33,039 bases of DNA from positions 1-33,039 of the forward strand of contig NZ_JAGFNY010000024.1 of assembly GCF_019448115.1 (NCBI RefSeq), read 5' to 3'. Each line of letters starts with the position of its first letter. Position 1 is the stretch's first letter. The stretch is from Succinivibrio faecicola (GTDB lineage Bacteria; Pseudomonadota; Gammaproteobacteria; Enterobacterales; Succinivibrionaceae). Positions 1 to 11,450 of this stretch are shown here, piece by piece. Under the pieces are notes generated by a model. It was not told where the DNA came from. It searched no databases and worked only from the letters and a program-made list of their open reading frames with translations. A program made the translations under genes and the position numbers.

Positions 1-524
1 CCATAAGTGAGAATAATCCATCTCATATATGGGCAAACAGACTGAAAAACCTGCTTTTGACTATGAAATCAGCTAAAGAAAATGCGATAGAATAGGATAA
101 GTCAGGTTTAAATGAATCTCAAATTATCGCTTTAGAGCGAGAATATGATGAGATAATGGCTTATGCCAATATGGAGTGTCCTCCACCGGATAATACAGAG
201 CCAAAAAAACGAGGGAAACGAAAGAAAGGTAAAGAGCGTTCACTGATTGAGAGACTGATTAAACTCAAGGCATCGGTGTGTCTGTTTATCCATAACTTTG
301 CAGTGCCATTTGATAATAATCAGGCTGAAAGAGATATTCGCAATGTAAAAACTAAATCAAAGGTTTCAGGATGTTTTCGTTCTGTAAAAGGTGCTCAGAA
401 CTACCTGACGATTACATCCTTTCTCAGCACAGCAAGAAAACAAGGTATAGATGCATTTGTTGCTCTGACCTCTGCTTTTAATGGTAAGGCTGAGAAGATT
501 ATTTTAGGGGTAGGTTCTGAGTAG
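1..524 (+). pseudogene. IS66-family transposase, C-terminal remnant with in-frame stop
   Basis: The reading frame is open from base 3 through an amber TAG at 93-95 and on to the stop at 522-524. The part after the stop carries the IS66 TnpC C-terminal signature: PFDNNQAERDIRNVK, then VSGCFRS, then TARKQG. The part before the stop (WANRLKNLLLTMKSAKENA) also fits IS66 transposases, so the TAG interrupts a once continuous gene. Family members are about 500 residues and only the last 170 or so lie here; the rest is beyond the left edge. An isolated downstream start at 156 would give a 122-residue piece lacking the catalytic core. I could not identify the terminal inverted repeat downstream. The element is probably a dead insertion next to the parS cluster. 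Confidence 0.85.
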
Positions 525-556
525 TTACAGTAAAAATTCAAATTCGAAAATGTATT

Positions 557-572
557 TGTTCCACATGGAACG
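557..572. other. parS: parS-like site 1
   Basis: TGTTCCACATGGAACG is a near-palindrome matching the ParB-binding consensus TGTTTCACGTGAAACA, with the T-to-C and A-to-G arm changes also known from Pseudomonas-type sites. It is one of four such sites within 410 bases. A ParA/ParB pair is encoded at 21-22.9 kb. Confidence 0.8.
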
Positions 573-782
573 TTTTTCATTAATTCAAAGTGAGTTCTGC
601 AATTTTAAAATTTGGTATAATTTGTTTCACATTTAAGAAAAATCTTAATTTTATTTAATCAATTTTTTTTGTAAAACAGTATATGATGCTATGAGTAGAA
701 AATTCAAAATCAAATATTTTTTCAGTTCAATATTCTCATACTTTATTAGAATTCTTAAACGCTAAAATTTTTCTTCTTACAG

Positions 783-798
783 TGTTCCACATAGAACT
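783..798. other. parS: parS-like site 2
   Basis: TGTTCCACATAGAACT matches the parS consensus in its left arm and has one substitution in the right arm (AGAAC instead of GGAAC). It shares the CACAT core with sites 1 and 3, so it departs from perfect symmetry. Confidence 0.75.
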
Positions 799-815
799 TT
801 TGTCATTAATTATTT

Positions 816-831
816 TGTTCCACATAGAACA
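816..831. other. parS: parS-like site 3
   Basis: TGTTCCACATAGAACA is identical to site 2 except for the last base. Its start lies 33 bases after that of site 2, about three helical turns, so the two sites face the same side of the DNA. Confidence 0.78.
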
Positions 832-949
832 TTTTCAACACACGTGTTGATACTTAAAAAGTAACACTTTTCTGATTATCAATACCAAAGATGCTATCGG
901 TTATACGATTTTTATTTCAACGATAGAACGAATCATAAATAGCGAACCA

Positions 950-965
950 TGTTCCACGTGGAACA
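950..965. other. parS: parS-like site 4, perfect palindrome
   Basis: TGTTCCACGTGGAACA is a perfect 16-base palindrome with the CACGTG core, the closest of the four to canonical parS. It is probably the strongest ParB nucleation site of the cluster. Confidence 0.88.
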
Positions 966-1008
966 TTAATTCATTAATTGACAAGATTAAAATCGCATTG
1001 GTTATTTT

Positions 1009-1032
1009 TGAAGGTTATCTCTGAAGGTTATC
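1009..1032. repeat. tandem 13-base direct repeat
   Basis: TGAAGGTTATC occurs twice, at 1009-1019 and 1022-1032, a 13-base period. Each copy includes GGTTATC, which also occurs once in the proposed origin near 18214. Function unknown. Confidence 0.5.
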
Positions 1033-1080
1033 CAGTTAGGTAATTCTAGTGATAACATCAGAGCTTTATTAAAACTATAG

Positions 1081-1102
1081 ATCTAAATAGATTTATTTAG
1101 AT
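1081..1102. repeat. 9-base perfect inverted repeat
   Basis: ATCTAAATA, a GATT loop, and TATTTAGAT form a perfect but AT-only hairpin. It is not followed by a T-run on either strand, so a terminator role is unlikely. Confidence 0.45.
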
Positions 1103-1125
1103 AAAGAATGGTTGATGTTTGTTAT

Positions 1126-1158
1126 TTAAAAAGGCCTGTTTAAAAAACAGGCCTCTTT
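1126..1158 (-). terminator. Rho-independent terminator of the dnaA-gyrB operon
   Basis: AGGCCTGTTT (1132-1141) pairs perfectly with AAACAGGCCT (1145-1154), a 10-base stem with a three-base loop. Read on the minus strand it is followed by TTTTTAAAT and lies about 40 bases after the gyrB stop. The plus strand also has TCTTTT after the stem, so it may work in both directions. Confidence 0.85.
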
Positions 1159-1193
1159 TACTAATGGTTATATATTGTTGTTTAGAAAGAGTA

Positions 1194-4735
<3,542 letters not shown>

Positions 4736-4741
4736 CTATTG

Positions 4742-5881
4742 TTAAACCACTACACGTGAAATTACAAATGCTCCGGTAATACCTTCCTCAAGTTCATCAG
4801 TTTCTGGTTTGATTAAAATTGAAGAGGCTGGATTAGTAAAGCATAGTCTAACTTTTTCAGATTTAATGATCTTTAATACATCTACAACGTAAGAACCATT
4901 TAAAGAAATTTCTGTTACATCAGAAATACCAGGATCTTCAAGTGTTGCACATGAAAGCTCATGCTCTGAATTTTCGGCACGTAGATCTAATCTTCCACTT
5001 GAGAAGTTGAATGTTACACCATTTACTCTCTTAGATGCTAAAACAGAAACCTGCCTAATAAGATTTGTAAGTTCAGCTTTAGGTAGTAAGTATTCAGTCT
5101 GAATGTTATCAGGAATAGCTTTACGAATATCTGGATAGCTACAATTAATAAGCTTTGAAGCTAATACATAACCATTGCAAGATGTGAAGACATTATTCTT
5201 TGAAAATGTTAATTCTACTTCTGCTTCACTATCATCCTTAATTATTGAAGCTAACTGAGCTGCACCTTGCTTTGGAATAATAGCGCCGAAAATACCACTT
5301 GCTACTGTCTGTTCCTGCTCAACAGATGTTCTTAGCATTGTCAATCTGTGACCATCAGAAGTATAGATATCTAAATTCTTACCATTAAATTCGAATCTGA
5401 TACCTTTTAAGTAATCACGGAAATCCTCAGTGATAACGCAGAATAGAGAAGAATCAATGATTGACTTCAACTGCTTTTGCTTTAATTTGATTGTCTGTAC
5501 TACACAATCTCTATCAAAAGTAGGGAAATTAACAGCACTCTGTGTTCTTAATTCATAAGAAACCTTAGATGTCTTAATCTCTAATGTATTTTTATTTTCA
5601 TTAAAATAAAAGTCTACTAGAGATGAAGGATCAAGATTAGATAGAGTATCTTTAATCTTATTAGCGTTTACAGTAATAACACCTTCAGATTCAACATTCT
5701 GAAGAGATACACATGATTGCATCTCGATGTTATAGTTATTTGCTTTTAAAATCAGCTTGTTATCTTTTACTTCAAAATAAATATTCTTAGTAATGTCATC
5801 TTTATTAAGCGAAGAACCGGCTATTGAGGTAACAGAATTTATTGGCTCTTTAATATCTGACAATAAAACGCTAAATTTCAT
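4742..5881 (-). CDS. dnaN: DNA polymerase III beta subunit (sliding clamp)
   Basis: Ring-shaped processivity clamp, a homodimer encircling DNA and binding Pol III, Pol IV, DnaE-like partners and Hda. The 379 residues compare with 366 in E. coli and carry the N-terminus MKFSVLLSDIKEPINSV, a central SSLFCVITEDFRDYLKGIRFE stretch in the second domain, and third-domain sequence ending in FVISRVVV where E. coli ends in MPMRL. The C-terminus is therefore a little different, but the order and family are clear. It lies 27 bases after dnaA and 6 bases before recF. Confidence 0.96.
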   Translation of the reverse strand: MKFSVLLSDIKEPINSVTSIAGSSLNKDDITKNIYFEVKDNKLILKANNYNIEMQSCVSLQNVESEGVITVNANKIKDTLSNLDPSSLVDFYFNENKNTLEIKTSKVSYELRTQSAVNFPTFDRDCVVQTIKLKQKQLKSIIDSSLFCVITEDFRDYLKGIRFEFNGKNLDIYTSDGHRLTMLRTSVEQEQTVASGIFGAIIPKQGAAQLASIIKDDSEAEVELTFSKNNVFTSCNGYVLASKLINCSYPDIRKAIPDNIQTEYLLPKAELTNLIRQVSVLASKRVNGVTFNFSSGRLDLRAENSEHELSCATLEDPGISDVTEISLNGSYVVDVLKIIKSEKVRLCFTNPASSILIKPETDELEEGITGAFVISRVVV

Positions 5882-5908
5882 GATGTACTCCGTTACTTAT
5901 TATTCTTT

Positions 5909-7423
5909 TTATTCTTTCTTCAATGACAATACTAATTTCTGATAGAGATCAGCTAATTCTCTGTCTTCAAGCAGACGCTGTTCAACTCGCTTAATTGCTT
6001 CATGCACAGAAGAATGATCTTTATTAAAAGATCTTCCTATATCTGTAGATGATAATTTAGGAATAAGCTGATGTCCAAGTGTCATAGCTATAGAACGTGC
6101 GGTAGATGTTAATTTTTTTCTTGATGCTGAATCCATGTCCTGAACAGTAACACCAAATTCTTTAGCAACACGATCTTTAATTGCATCTAAAGTTGTTGTC
6201 TGACTCTTTGAATTAACTAGATTTGATAAAGTTTTTACTGCTTCATCAAATGTAATCTGACGCTTTTCAACATCCATCTGTGACTTTAATGTCTTAACAG
6301 CACCTTCAAGCTCTCTAACTGATGAACGAATGTTATTTGCAATATAATCAATAACTGAATCAGGAAGGGTGATACCACATTCAGCACATTTTCTTTTAGC
6401 AATAGCAGCTCTTGTTTCTGGTGAAGGCGGATAAATTTCTCTACATACACCAGATCCGAATCTTGAAACCAATCTTGGAGAAAAATTCTTTAAGTTTCCT
6501 GGAGGAACATCTGATGCAAGGATAAGCTGTCTACCAGGCTTATCAAGGAAAGTAGCAATAATATCGAAGAATGTTTCTCTTGCCTTATCACCTTTTGCAA
6601 GGGACTGGATATCGTCCATGATAAATACATCATGACGTGTAAATGTATCCTGGAAATGAATCTGCTGAGGATCAAAATTCTTCTTAGCCATAGAGTCAAC
6701 ATAGTTCTTAATAAACTCTTCGGCTCGAATATATACAACAGACTTATTTGGCTGATCCTGACGGATTTTATTAGCAATAGCCCATAAAATGTGGGTCTTA
6801 CCTAAACCTGATGCACCATAAATATAAAAAGGGTTATAGGCTTCTGAGCCTGGATCGTTAGCAATTGACTGTGCGATTGCATAAACAAGTCTGTTCTCAG
6901 GATCAGTAACATAATTATCAAATGTTTTATCAGGATTAATATTGTCAGAATAGACTCTAGTATTTACGTTCTGATTAATATCATGATGATTATTCATTAC
7001 CTGCTGAGGAGCAACATTCTGATTTACAAAAGAATTCTGTAAATTTTGCTGTTCACCAAAAGAATGCTGAGGGATACTTGGATTCTGATAATTAACAGGA
7101 TTAGGCTGAGAATACATATTATTATCAGCTTGCATCATAGGCTGCTGTGGATTCATCTGGTTAATAGCATTATTTGCCATAAAAATCTGCATACCATAAT
7201 GAGCATCACCAAGTAACTGATTGATTTTCACTAAAAGAATATATGCATACTGAGGCAATAGTTGAGATGCTAATTCATTATTGCATATAAAACAGATATT
7301 GTTTGATGATATCTGAATCATACACTGGTTGCCTATAACCTGAAGCATTGCTTTTTGTTGTAGATCTTGAAAAGAAGCGCATACATCTTCTATGGCTTTT
7401 TTCCAGATTTCCTGTAAATCCAT
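5909..7423 (-). CDS. dnaA: Chromosomal replication initiator DnaA
   Basis: AAA+ initiator that binds and opens oriC. The 504 residues are longer than in E. coli (467) because of an Asn/Gln/Met-rich linker at about residues 82-160. Domain III has Walker A GASGLGKT (203-210), Walker B VFIMDD (266-271) and the arginine-finger segment SPRLVSRF (315-322). Domain IV at about 410-504 is divergent: the recognition signature reads FNKDHSSV (466-473) where most DnaA proteins have FGGRDHTTV, one residue shorter, and the preceding turn has an extra residue (PKLSSTDIG). An arginine aligning with E. coli Arg399 is kept. It is the first gene of the dnaA-dnaN-recF-gyrB operon, divergent from rpmH. Confidence 0.97.
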   Translation of the reverse strand: MDLQEIWKKAIEDVCASFQDLQQKAMLQVIGNQCMIQISSNNICFICNNELASQLLPQYAYILLVKINQLLGDAHYGMQIFMANNAINQMNPQQPMMQADNNMYSQPNPVNYQNPSIPQHSFGEQQNLQNSFVNQNVAPQQVMNNHHDINQNVNTRVYSDNINPDKTFDNYVTDPENRLVYAIAQSIANDPGSEAYNPFYIYGASGLGKTHILWAIANKIRQDQPNKSVVYIRAEEFIKNYVDSMAKKNFDPQQIHFQDTFTRHDVFIMDDIQSLAKGDKARETFFDIIATFLDKPGRQLILASDVPPGNLKNFSPRLVSRFGSGVCREIYPPSPETRAAIAKRKCAECGITLPDSVIDYIANNIRSSVRELEGAVKTLKSQMDVEKRQITFDEAVKTLSNLVNSKSQTTTLDAIKDRVAKEFGVTVQDMDSASRKKLTSTARSIAMTLGHQLIPKLSSTDIGRSFNKDHSSVHEAIKRVEQRLLEDRELADLYQKLVLSLKKE

Positions 7424-7615
7424 GATAGTAATCCGAGACTAGTTCAAACATATAATTATAATGGGTCATTATTTTAGCATAAAAAAAGTATTGATCTCTA
7501 TCCTATTTACAATGTAAAATGTCGTACTTTGTTTAAAAGGCAGATTTGTATTAATCACAGAACTGCTAGTTTTGAATGTAAATTTTAGGCGGTAGTACCG
7601 TCTTTGGAGTTTCAA
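7424..7615. other. divergent intergenic region dnaA / rpmH
   Basis: These 192 bases separate two divergent operons and must hold both promoters. I could not assign clean -35/-10 pairs. No DnaA-box-like 9-mer is present. A short hairpin (GGCGG TAGTA CCGTC, 7588-7602) sits just before the rpmH Shine-Dalgarno sequence GGAG at 7606-7609 and could affect rpmH translation. Confidence 0.6.
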
Positions 7616-7759
7616 ATGAAGCGTACTTTCCAGCCAAACGTAACTAAGCGTAAGCGCACCCACGGTTTCCGTGTACGTATGCGTACTGCTGACGGTCGTA
7701 AGGTTTTATCACGTCGTCGTGCTAAGGGTCGTAAGCGTTTAACTACTGTTAATGGCTAA
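7616..7759 (+). CDS. rpmH: 50S ribosomal protein L34
   Basis: Translated by hand: 47 residues starting [19 protein letters not shown] and ending RKRLTTVNG, with the Arg/Lys-rich core [10 protein letters not shown] typical of bL34 (46 residues in E. coli). Codons are the preferred CGT, AAG and GGT types, as expected for a highly expressed ribosomal gene. GGAG lies 6 bases before the ATG. The last 8 bases overlap the rnpA start, so rnpA translation is probably coupled. bL34 is a large-subunit protein bound to 23S rRNA. Confidence 0.97.
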   Translation: MKRTFQPNVTKRKRTHGFRVRMRTADGRKVLSRRRAKGRKRLTTVNG

Positions 7760-8108
7760 TAATACCTTTCCTCGGTCAGTTAGACTGTTAAAATCCGAGG
7801 AATATGATGAGGTATTCAAAAACCCTGTCCGCGCTAGCGAACGTGGCGTGCTTGTTCTTGCTTGCAAGAACAAGCTTGAATACCCAAGATTAGGTCTGAT
7901 AGTACCCAAGAAAGTTCTTAAAAGAGCTGTTTGGCGTAATCGAATTAAGAGAATTTCAAGGGATACATTCAGACTCAATCAGCATTCTCTTCCAAATATT
8001 GACCTGGTTGTAATGGCCAGACCAAAGATAGATGAATTCAGCAATTCTGAACTAAGTTCAGTATTAAAAAAATTATGGATACAAATATCTCACCGTTTGG
8101 AAAAGTAG
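7752..8108 (+). CDS. rnpA: Ribonuclease P protein component
   Basis: Small basic protein subunit of RNase P, which trims 5' leaders of pre-tRNA with the RNA subunit. The 118 residues match the usual length (119 in E. coli). The family signature is [13 protein letters not shown] at about residues 62-74, with FPRSVRLL at the N-terminus and a RPK segment near residue 90. The ATG lies inside the last codons of rpmH (overlap 7752-7759) and has no obvious Shine-Dalgarno of its own, so coupling to rpmH is likely. The 3' end overlaps yidD by 34 bases. Confidence 0.96.
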   Translation: MANNTFPRSVRLLKSEEYDEVFKNPVRASERGVLVLACKNKLEYPRLGLIVPKKVLKRAVWRNRIKRISRDTFRLNQHSLPNIDLVVMARPKIDEFSNSELSSVLKKLWIQISHRLEK

Positions 8109-8347
8109 CTATCCTACTGATTCGTTTCTACCAAAAGTATGTTAGTCCGCTCCTAGGACAGCATTGTCGCTTTTATCCAAGTTGCTCACAATATACTCTT
8201 GAAGCTATTCAGGAATGGGGTTTTTTTAAAGGTTCTTATCTTGGATTAAAGAGAATCTTAAGATGTCATCCTCTTAATCCTGGTGGATATGATCCAATTC
8301 CAAAAAAACAAATTATTAACAACAAAAAGCCAAACATAAAAGGTTAA
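8075..8347 (+). CDS. yidD: Membrane protein insertion efficiency factor YidD
   Basis: Small inner-membrane-associated protein thought to assist YidC-dependent insertion. The 90 residues contain the UPF0161 signature: [23 protein letters not shown] with its two conserved cysteines, and a [11 protein letters not shown] segment near the end. The C-terminal tail is lysine/asparagine-rich. It starts inside rnpA (34-base overlap in another frame) and ends 4 bases before yidC. The order rpmH-rnpA-yidD-yidC-mnmE is the classical one. Confidence 0.95.
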   Translation: MDTNISPFGKVAILLIRFYQKYVSPLLGQHCRFYPSCSQYTLEAIQEWGFFKGSYLGLKRILRCHPLNPGGYDPIPKKQIINNKKPNIKG

Positions 8348-8351
8348 TCCC

Positions 8352-9992
8352 ATGGAACAACAAAGAAATTTAATTTTTCTTCTATTACTTTGTTCAGCCA
8401 TGTTCCTATTTTGGGACTGGAATTCTGACAAAGCTACTTTAGCTCAGCAAGAAGAAGCAAAAATTCTTCAGGCTCAAAATCAGGATATTAATTCACTAAC
8501 TGAGATCGGTAATACAATCAAAGTATCAAGTGATACATTGGAATTAACCATTAACTTAAATGGTGGCGATATTATTGATGCCAAGTTATTAAAGATTAAA
8601 CAGGAACAGGATAAGGATGATCCTTTCAATCTTTTAATGACTAAGCCAGAATTTATTTATCAGGCTCAGAGCGGTTTAGCTGGAGCTGATGGAATTGATA
8701 TTAAATCAAGACCTTTATTCAGTGCTGATAAAACCGAATACAAGATCAATGACGGCGATGAAAAGGTAGAAGCTGTTTTAACATATGTAAAAGATAACGT
8801 TACATATACTAAAACCTATACTTTAAACAAGAATTCATATGTTGTTAATGTTGATTATTCTATCAACAATGAATCAGAAAAGAACTTATCTTTATGCTTC
8901 TATGGTCAGTTAAAACAATCTGTAGATGATTCTTATCTAAAAGACGATAGTTCTTTCGGTATGGTTGCAGGTGCTTATAGAGGCACAGCATACTCTTCAG
9001 ATGATTCACGTTATGAAAAAGCAACTTTAGATGACATCGTTGATTATGCTGAAGACAATAAGAATTACAGAATTTCAACCAAGAATGGTTGGGTTTCAAT
9101 GATTCAGCACTACTTCGTTTCTGCTTGGATAGGAAACAGCGAAAACGGTAATGTTATTTATTCAAGAGATACAGATCAGGGCAAGACAGCAATCATCGGT
9201 ATTAGAACAAACAATGTTGAAATCAAGTCTGGCGAAAACAAAGTACTTGGTGGAAAACTTTGGGTAGGTCCTAAGAACCAAGAAGAAATGGCTTCAGTAG
9301 CTAATAATCTAGATCTTACTGTTGATTATGGCTGGTTATGGTTCATTTCAATTCCATTATTCAAGATCCTAAATTTCTTACACTCAATCATTGGAAACTG
9401 GGGCTTTGCAATTATTGCATTAACAATGATTGTTAGAGGTGTAATGTTCCCTCTTACAAAAGCTCAGTACACTTCAATGGCTAAGATGAGACTTTTACAG
9501 CCAAAACTTCTTGAAATCCGTGAAAAATATAAAGACGATAGACAGAAGGCTGGCGCTGAGACAATGAAGCTATACAAGACAGAAAAAGTTAACCCTCTTG
9601 GTGGTTGCTTACCTCTGTTAATTCAGATGCCAATCTTTATTGCTTTATACTGGACCTTAATGGAATCTACAGAATTAAGACAGTCTAGCTTTATGCTATG
9701 GATTACTGATCTTTCTGTAAAGGATCCATTCTTTGTATTACCAATTTTATATGGTATTACAATGTTCTTATTACAGAAGATGTCACCAACTCCAGTAACA
9801 GATCCTATGCAGAAGAAGATATTTATGGCAATGCCATTTATCTTTACATTCATGTTCTGTACATTCCCTGCAGGTTTAACTCTGTACTGGTTAGTATCAA
9901 ACGTATTCACTATTTTCCAACAGTTTATTATCTTTAGATCACTTGAAAAGCGTGGTTTAAGTGTTAAGAAAGCTGCAGTAGCTAAAAAATAA
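8352..9992 (+). CDS. yidC: Membrane protein insertase YidC
   Basis: Inserts and folds inner-membrane proteins, alone or with SecYEG. Its natural substrates include F0 subunits such as the AtpE encoded at 24.3 kb. At 546 residues it matches E. coli (548). The first transmembrane helix is at about residues 7-23 (LIFLLLLCSAMFLFWDW), followed by the large periplasmic P1 domain and a five-helix insertase core from about 335 onward. The conserved groove arginine lies in MIVRGVMFPLTKAQ. The stop overlaps the mnmE start by one base (TAATG), indicating coupled translation. Confidence 0.97.
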   Translation: MEQQRNLIFLLLLCSAMFLFWDWNSDKATLAQQEEAKILQAQNQDINSLTEIGNTIKVSSDTLELTINLNGGDIIDAKLLKIKQEQDKDDPFNLLMTKPEFIYQAQSGLAGADGIDIKSRPLFSADKTEYKINDGDEKVEAVLTYVKDNVTYTKTYTLNKNSYVVNVDYSINNESEKNLSLCFYGQLKQSVDDSYLKDDSSFGMVAGAYRGTAYSSDDSRYEKATLDDIVDYAEDNKNYRISTKNGWVSMIQHYFVSAWIGNSENGNVIYSRDTDQGKTAIIGIRTNNVEIKSGENKVLGGKLWVGPKNQEEMASVANNLDLTVDYGWLWFISIPLFKILNFLHSIIGNWGFAIIALTMIVRGVMFPLTKAQYTSMAKMRLLQPKLLEIREKYKDDRQKAGAETMKLYKTEKVNPLGGCLPLLIQMPIFIALYWTLMESTELRQSSFMLWITDLSVKDPFFVLPILYGITMFLLQKMSPTPVTDPMQKKIFMAMPFIFTFMFCTFPAGLTLYWLVSNVFTIFQQFIIFRSLEKRGLSVKKAAVAKK

Positions 9993-11368
9993 TGAACAAT
10001 ACAATTGAAGATACAATTGCAGCAATTGCCACCCCTTTAGGCAGGGGTGGCATTGCCGTTATTAGGGTATCCGGTTCTAAAGCTTTAGAAGTTGCAAATA
10101 TTCTTACTAATACAAATCCTGAGCCTAGAAAAGCCTATTTCAAGAAATTTAAACTTGGAAATGATATTCTTGATGAAGGAATATTGCTGTATTTCAATGC
10201 ACCTAACTCTTATACAGGTGAGGATGTAATTGAACTTCAAGGACATGGCGGTATTGTTGCTCCAAAAAGACTGCTTGAAGCTATTCTATCAATAGAAGGT
10301 GTTAGACAAGCAGAACCAGGCGAATTTACAAGAAGAGCCTTTTTAAACAACAAAATGGATCTTACAGCAGCTGAGGCTGTTGAAGATCTTATATCTGCAG
10401 GTTCTGATTCAGCTGCAAAAGCTGCTCTTTCATCTCTTCAGGGTACATTTGCAAAAAATCTATATGAAGTAGCAGACAGACTTACTAAATTCAGAGTAAG
10501 ACTAGAAGCTTGTTTAGATTTTCCAGAAGAGCATGAAGACTTCTTTGATTCAGGAAATTCAGAAAAAGAATTAACTGAAATAATAGATCTGACTTCTAAA
10601 ACAATTCAAATTGCTTCTCAAGGTGTGAAGTTAAATGAAGGAGCAAGAATTGTTCTTTCAGGTTCTCCTAATGCAGGTAAATCAAGCTTACTAAATGCCT
10701 TATCTGGTACAGAAAAAGCTATCGTTACCAACATTCCTGGAACAACTCGCGACGTTTTAACGGCTAATATTGAAATATCAGGAGTACCCGTAATTATTAC
10801 AGATACAGCTGGTATTCGCGATACACCAAGCGATGAAATCGAAAGAATTGGTATTCAAAAAGCAATCGATGAATTAAAGAAAGCTGATCTTGTTTTATAC
10901 ATGATAGACGGTTCATCAGTACCTGTAGACGAAGAAGAAACTTTCAAAAAGATCTTTGAATTTGAAAAAGATGAAAAACACATTCTGATACTAGTTTCAA
11001 AATCAGACAAAGGAATGTGTGATGAATGTAAATCTCTTTTAAAAAGTGAACTATTCTCTTCTTATAAGCAGATACACACATCTACTAAAACTGACGATGG
11101 CTTAAATGAGCTTAGAAACGTTCTAGCAGATGCTTTAGGTATTATGCCTATAGAAGGTGTATTTATCGCTCGTAGGCGCCATTTAACGGCACTACAGACT
11201 GCTTTTGAGCATATTATCGTAGCAAAAGATAACTTACAGTTCGGTGATCTGGTTCTTTGTGCTCAAGAAATGAGAGAAGCTCAAGATTTCATCGGAAATA
11301 TAACAGGAAAAGTTACTTCTGACGATATTCTAGGAATTATCTTCAGTACTTTCTGTATTGGAAAATAG
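9992..11368 (+). CDS. mnmE: tRNA uridine-5-carboxymethylaminomethyl modification GTPase MnmE
   Basis: GTPase that, with MnmG, places the cmnm5 group on U34 of certain tRNAs. The 458 residues comprise an N-terminal tetrahydrofolate-binding domain, a helical domain and a G domain with G1 GSPNAGKSS (about 225-233), the TTRD switch and DTAG, with NKxD replaced by SKSD. The C-terminus ends FCIGK, containing the functional cysteine. The partner mnmG lies 7 kb downstream beyond nrdDG, earP-efp and a porin, although the two are often adjacent. A bidirectional-looking terminator follows. Confidence 0.97.
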   Translation: MNNTIEDTIAAIATPLGRGGIAVIRVSGSKALEVANILTNTNPEPRKAYFKKFKLGNDILDEGILLYFNAPNSYTGEDVIELQGHGGIVAPKRLLEAILSIEGVRQAEPGEFTRRAFLNNKMDLTAAEAVEDLISAGSDSAAKAALSSLQGTFAKNLYEVADRLTKFRVRLEACLDFPEEHEDFFDSGNSEKELTEIIDLTSKTIQIASQGVKLNEGARIVLSGSPNAGKSSLLNALSGTEKAIVTNIPGTTRDVLTANIEISGVPVIITDTAGIRDTPSDEIERIGIQKAIDELKKADLVLYMIDGSSVPVDEEETFKKIFEFEKDEKHILILVSKSDKGMCDECKSLLKSELFSSYKQIHTSTKTDDGLNELRNVLADALGIMPIEGVFIARRRHLTALQTAFEHIIVAKDNLQFGDLVLCAQEMREAQDFIGNITGKVTSDDILGIIFSTFCIGK

Positions 11369-11383
11369 TTTTCTAAATGTTTT

Positions 11384-11420
11384 AAACCACGTTAATGAAT
11401 ATATCAATAACGTGGTTTTA
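11384..11420 (+). terminator. Terminator after mnmE
   Basis: AAACCACGTTA (11384-11394) pairs perfectly with TAACGTGGTTT (11408-11418), an 11-base stem, then a short T-run. It lies between the convergent mnmE and nrdG genes. On the minus strand the following T-run is weaker (TTTAAAACATTT). Confidence 0.8.
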
Positions 11421-11450
11421 ATTGAATAAAAACCAATCTTTAATCAGATT

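Larger units (their letters stand above)
525..1193. other. gene-free segregation region with parS cluster
   Basis: No convincing gene lies in these 669 bases. They hold four parS-like palindromes (557-572, 783-798, 816-831, 950-965), a lone half-site TGTTTCACAT at 623-632, an 11-base direct repeat TGAAGGTTATC at 1009-1019 and 1022-1032, a 9-base inverted repeat ATCTAAATA/TATTTAGAT at 1081-1102, and the gyrB terminator near 1132-1154. The composition is very AT-rich. The region probably acts as the centromere for ParB loading about 17 kb from the proposed origin. Confidence 0.7.

Noticed and set aside
93-95. TAG in the IS66 frame as a recoded sense codon
   Set aside because: TAG is used as the normal stop by rnpA, mnmG, mnmE, atpH and others in this window, so the code is standard.
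623-632. TGTTTCACAT as a fifth parS
   Set aside because: Only the left arm matches; the right arm (TTAAGA) has lost the palindrome, so ParB binding is unlikely.
7424-7615. oriC between dnaA and rpmH, as in Pseudomonas
   Set aside because: Only 192 bases, no DnaA-box-like 9-mer on either strand, and no extended unwinding stretch.
7469-7663. Minus-strand ORF across the rpmH start
   Set aside because: Antisense to rpmH and its leader; rpmH explains the sequence better.
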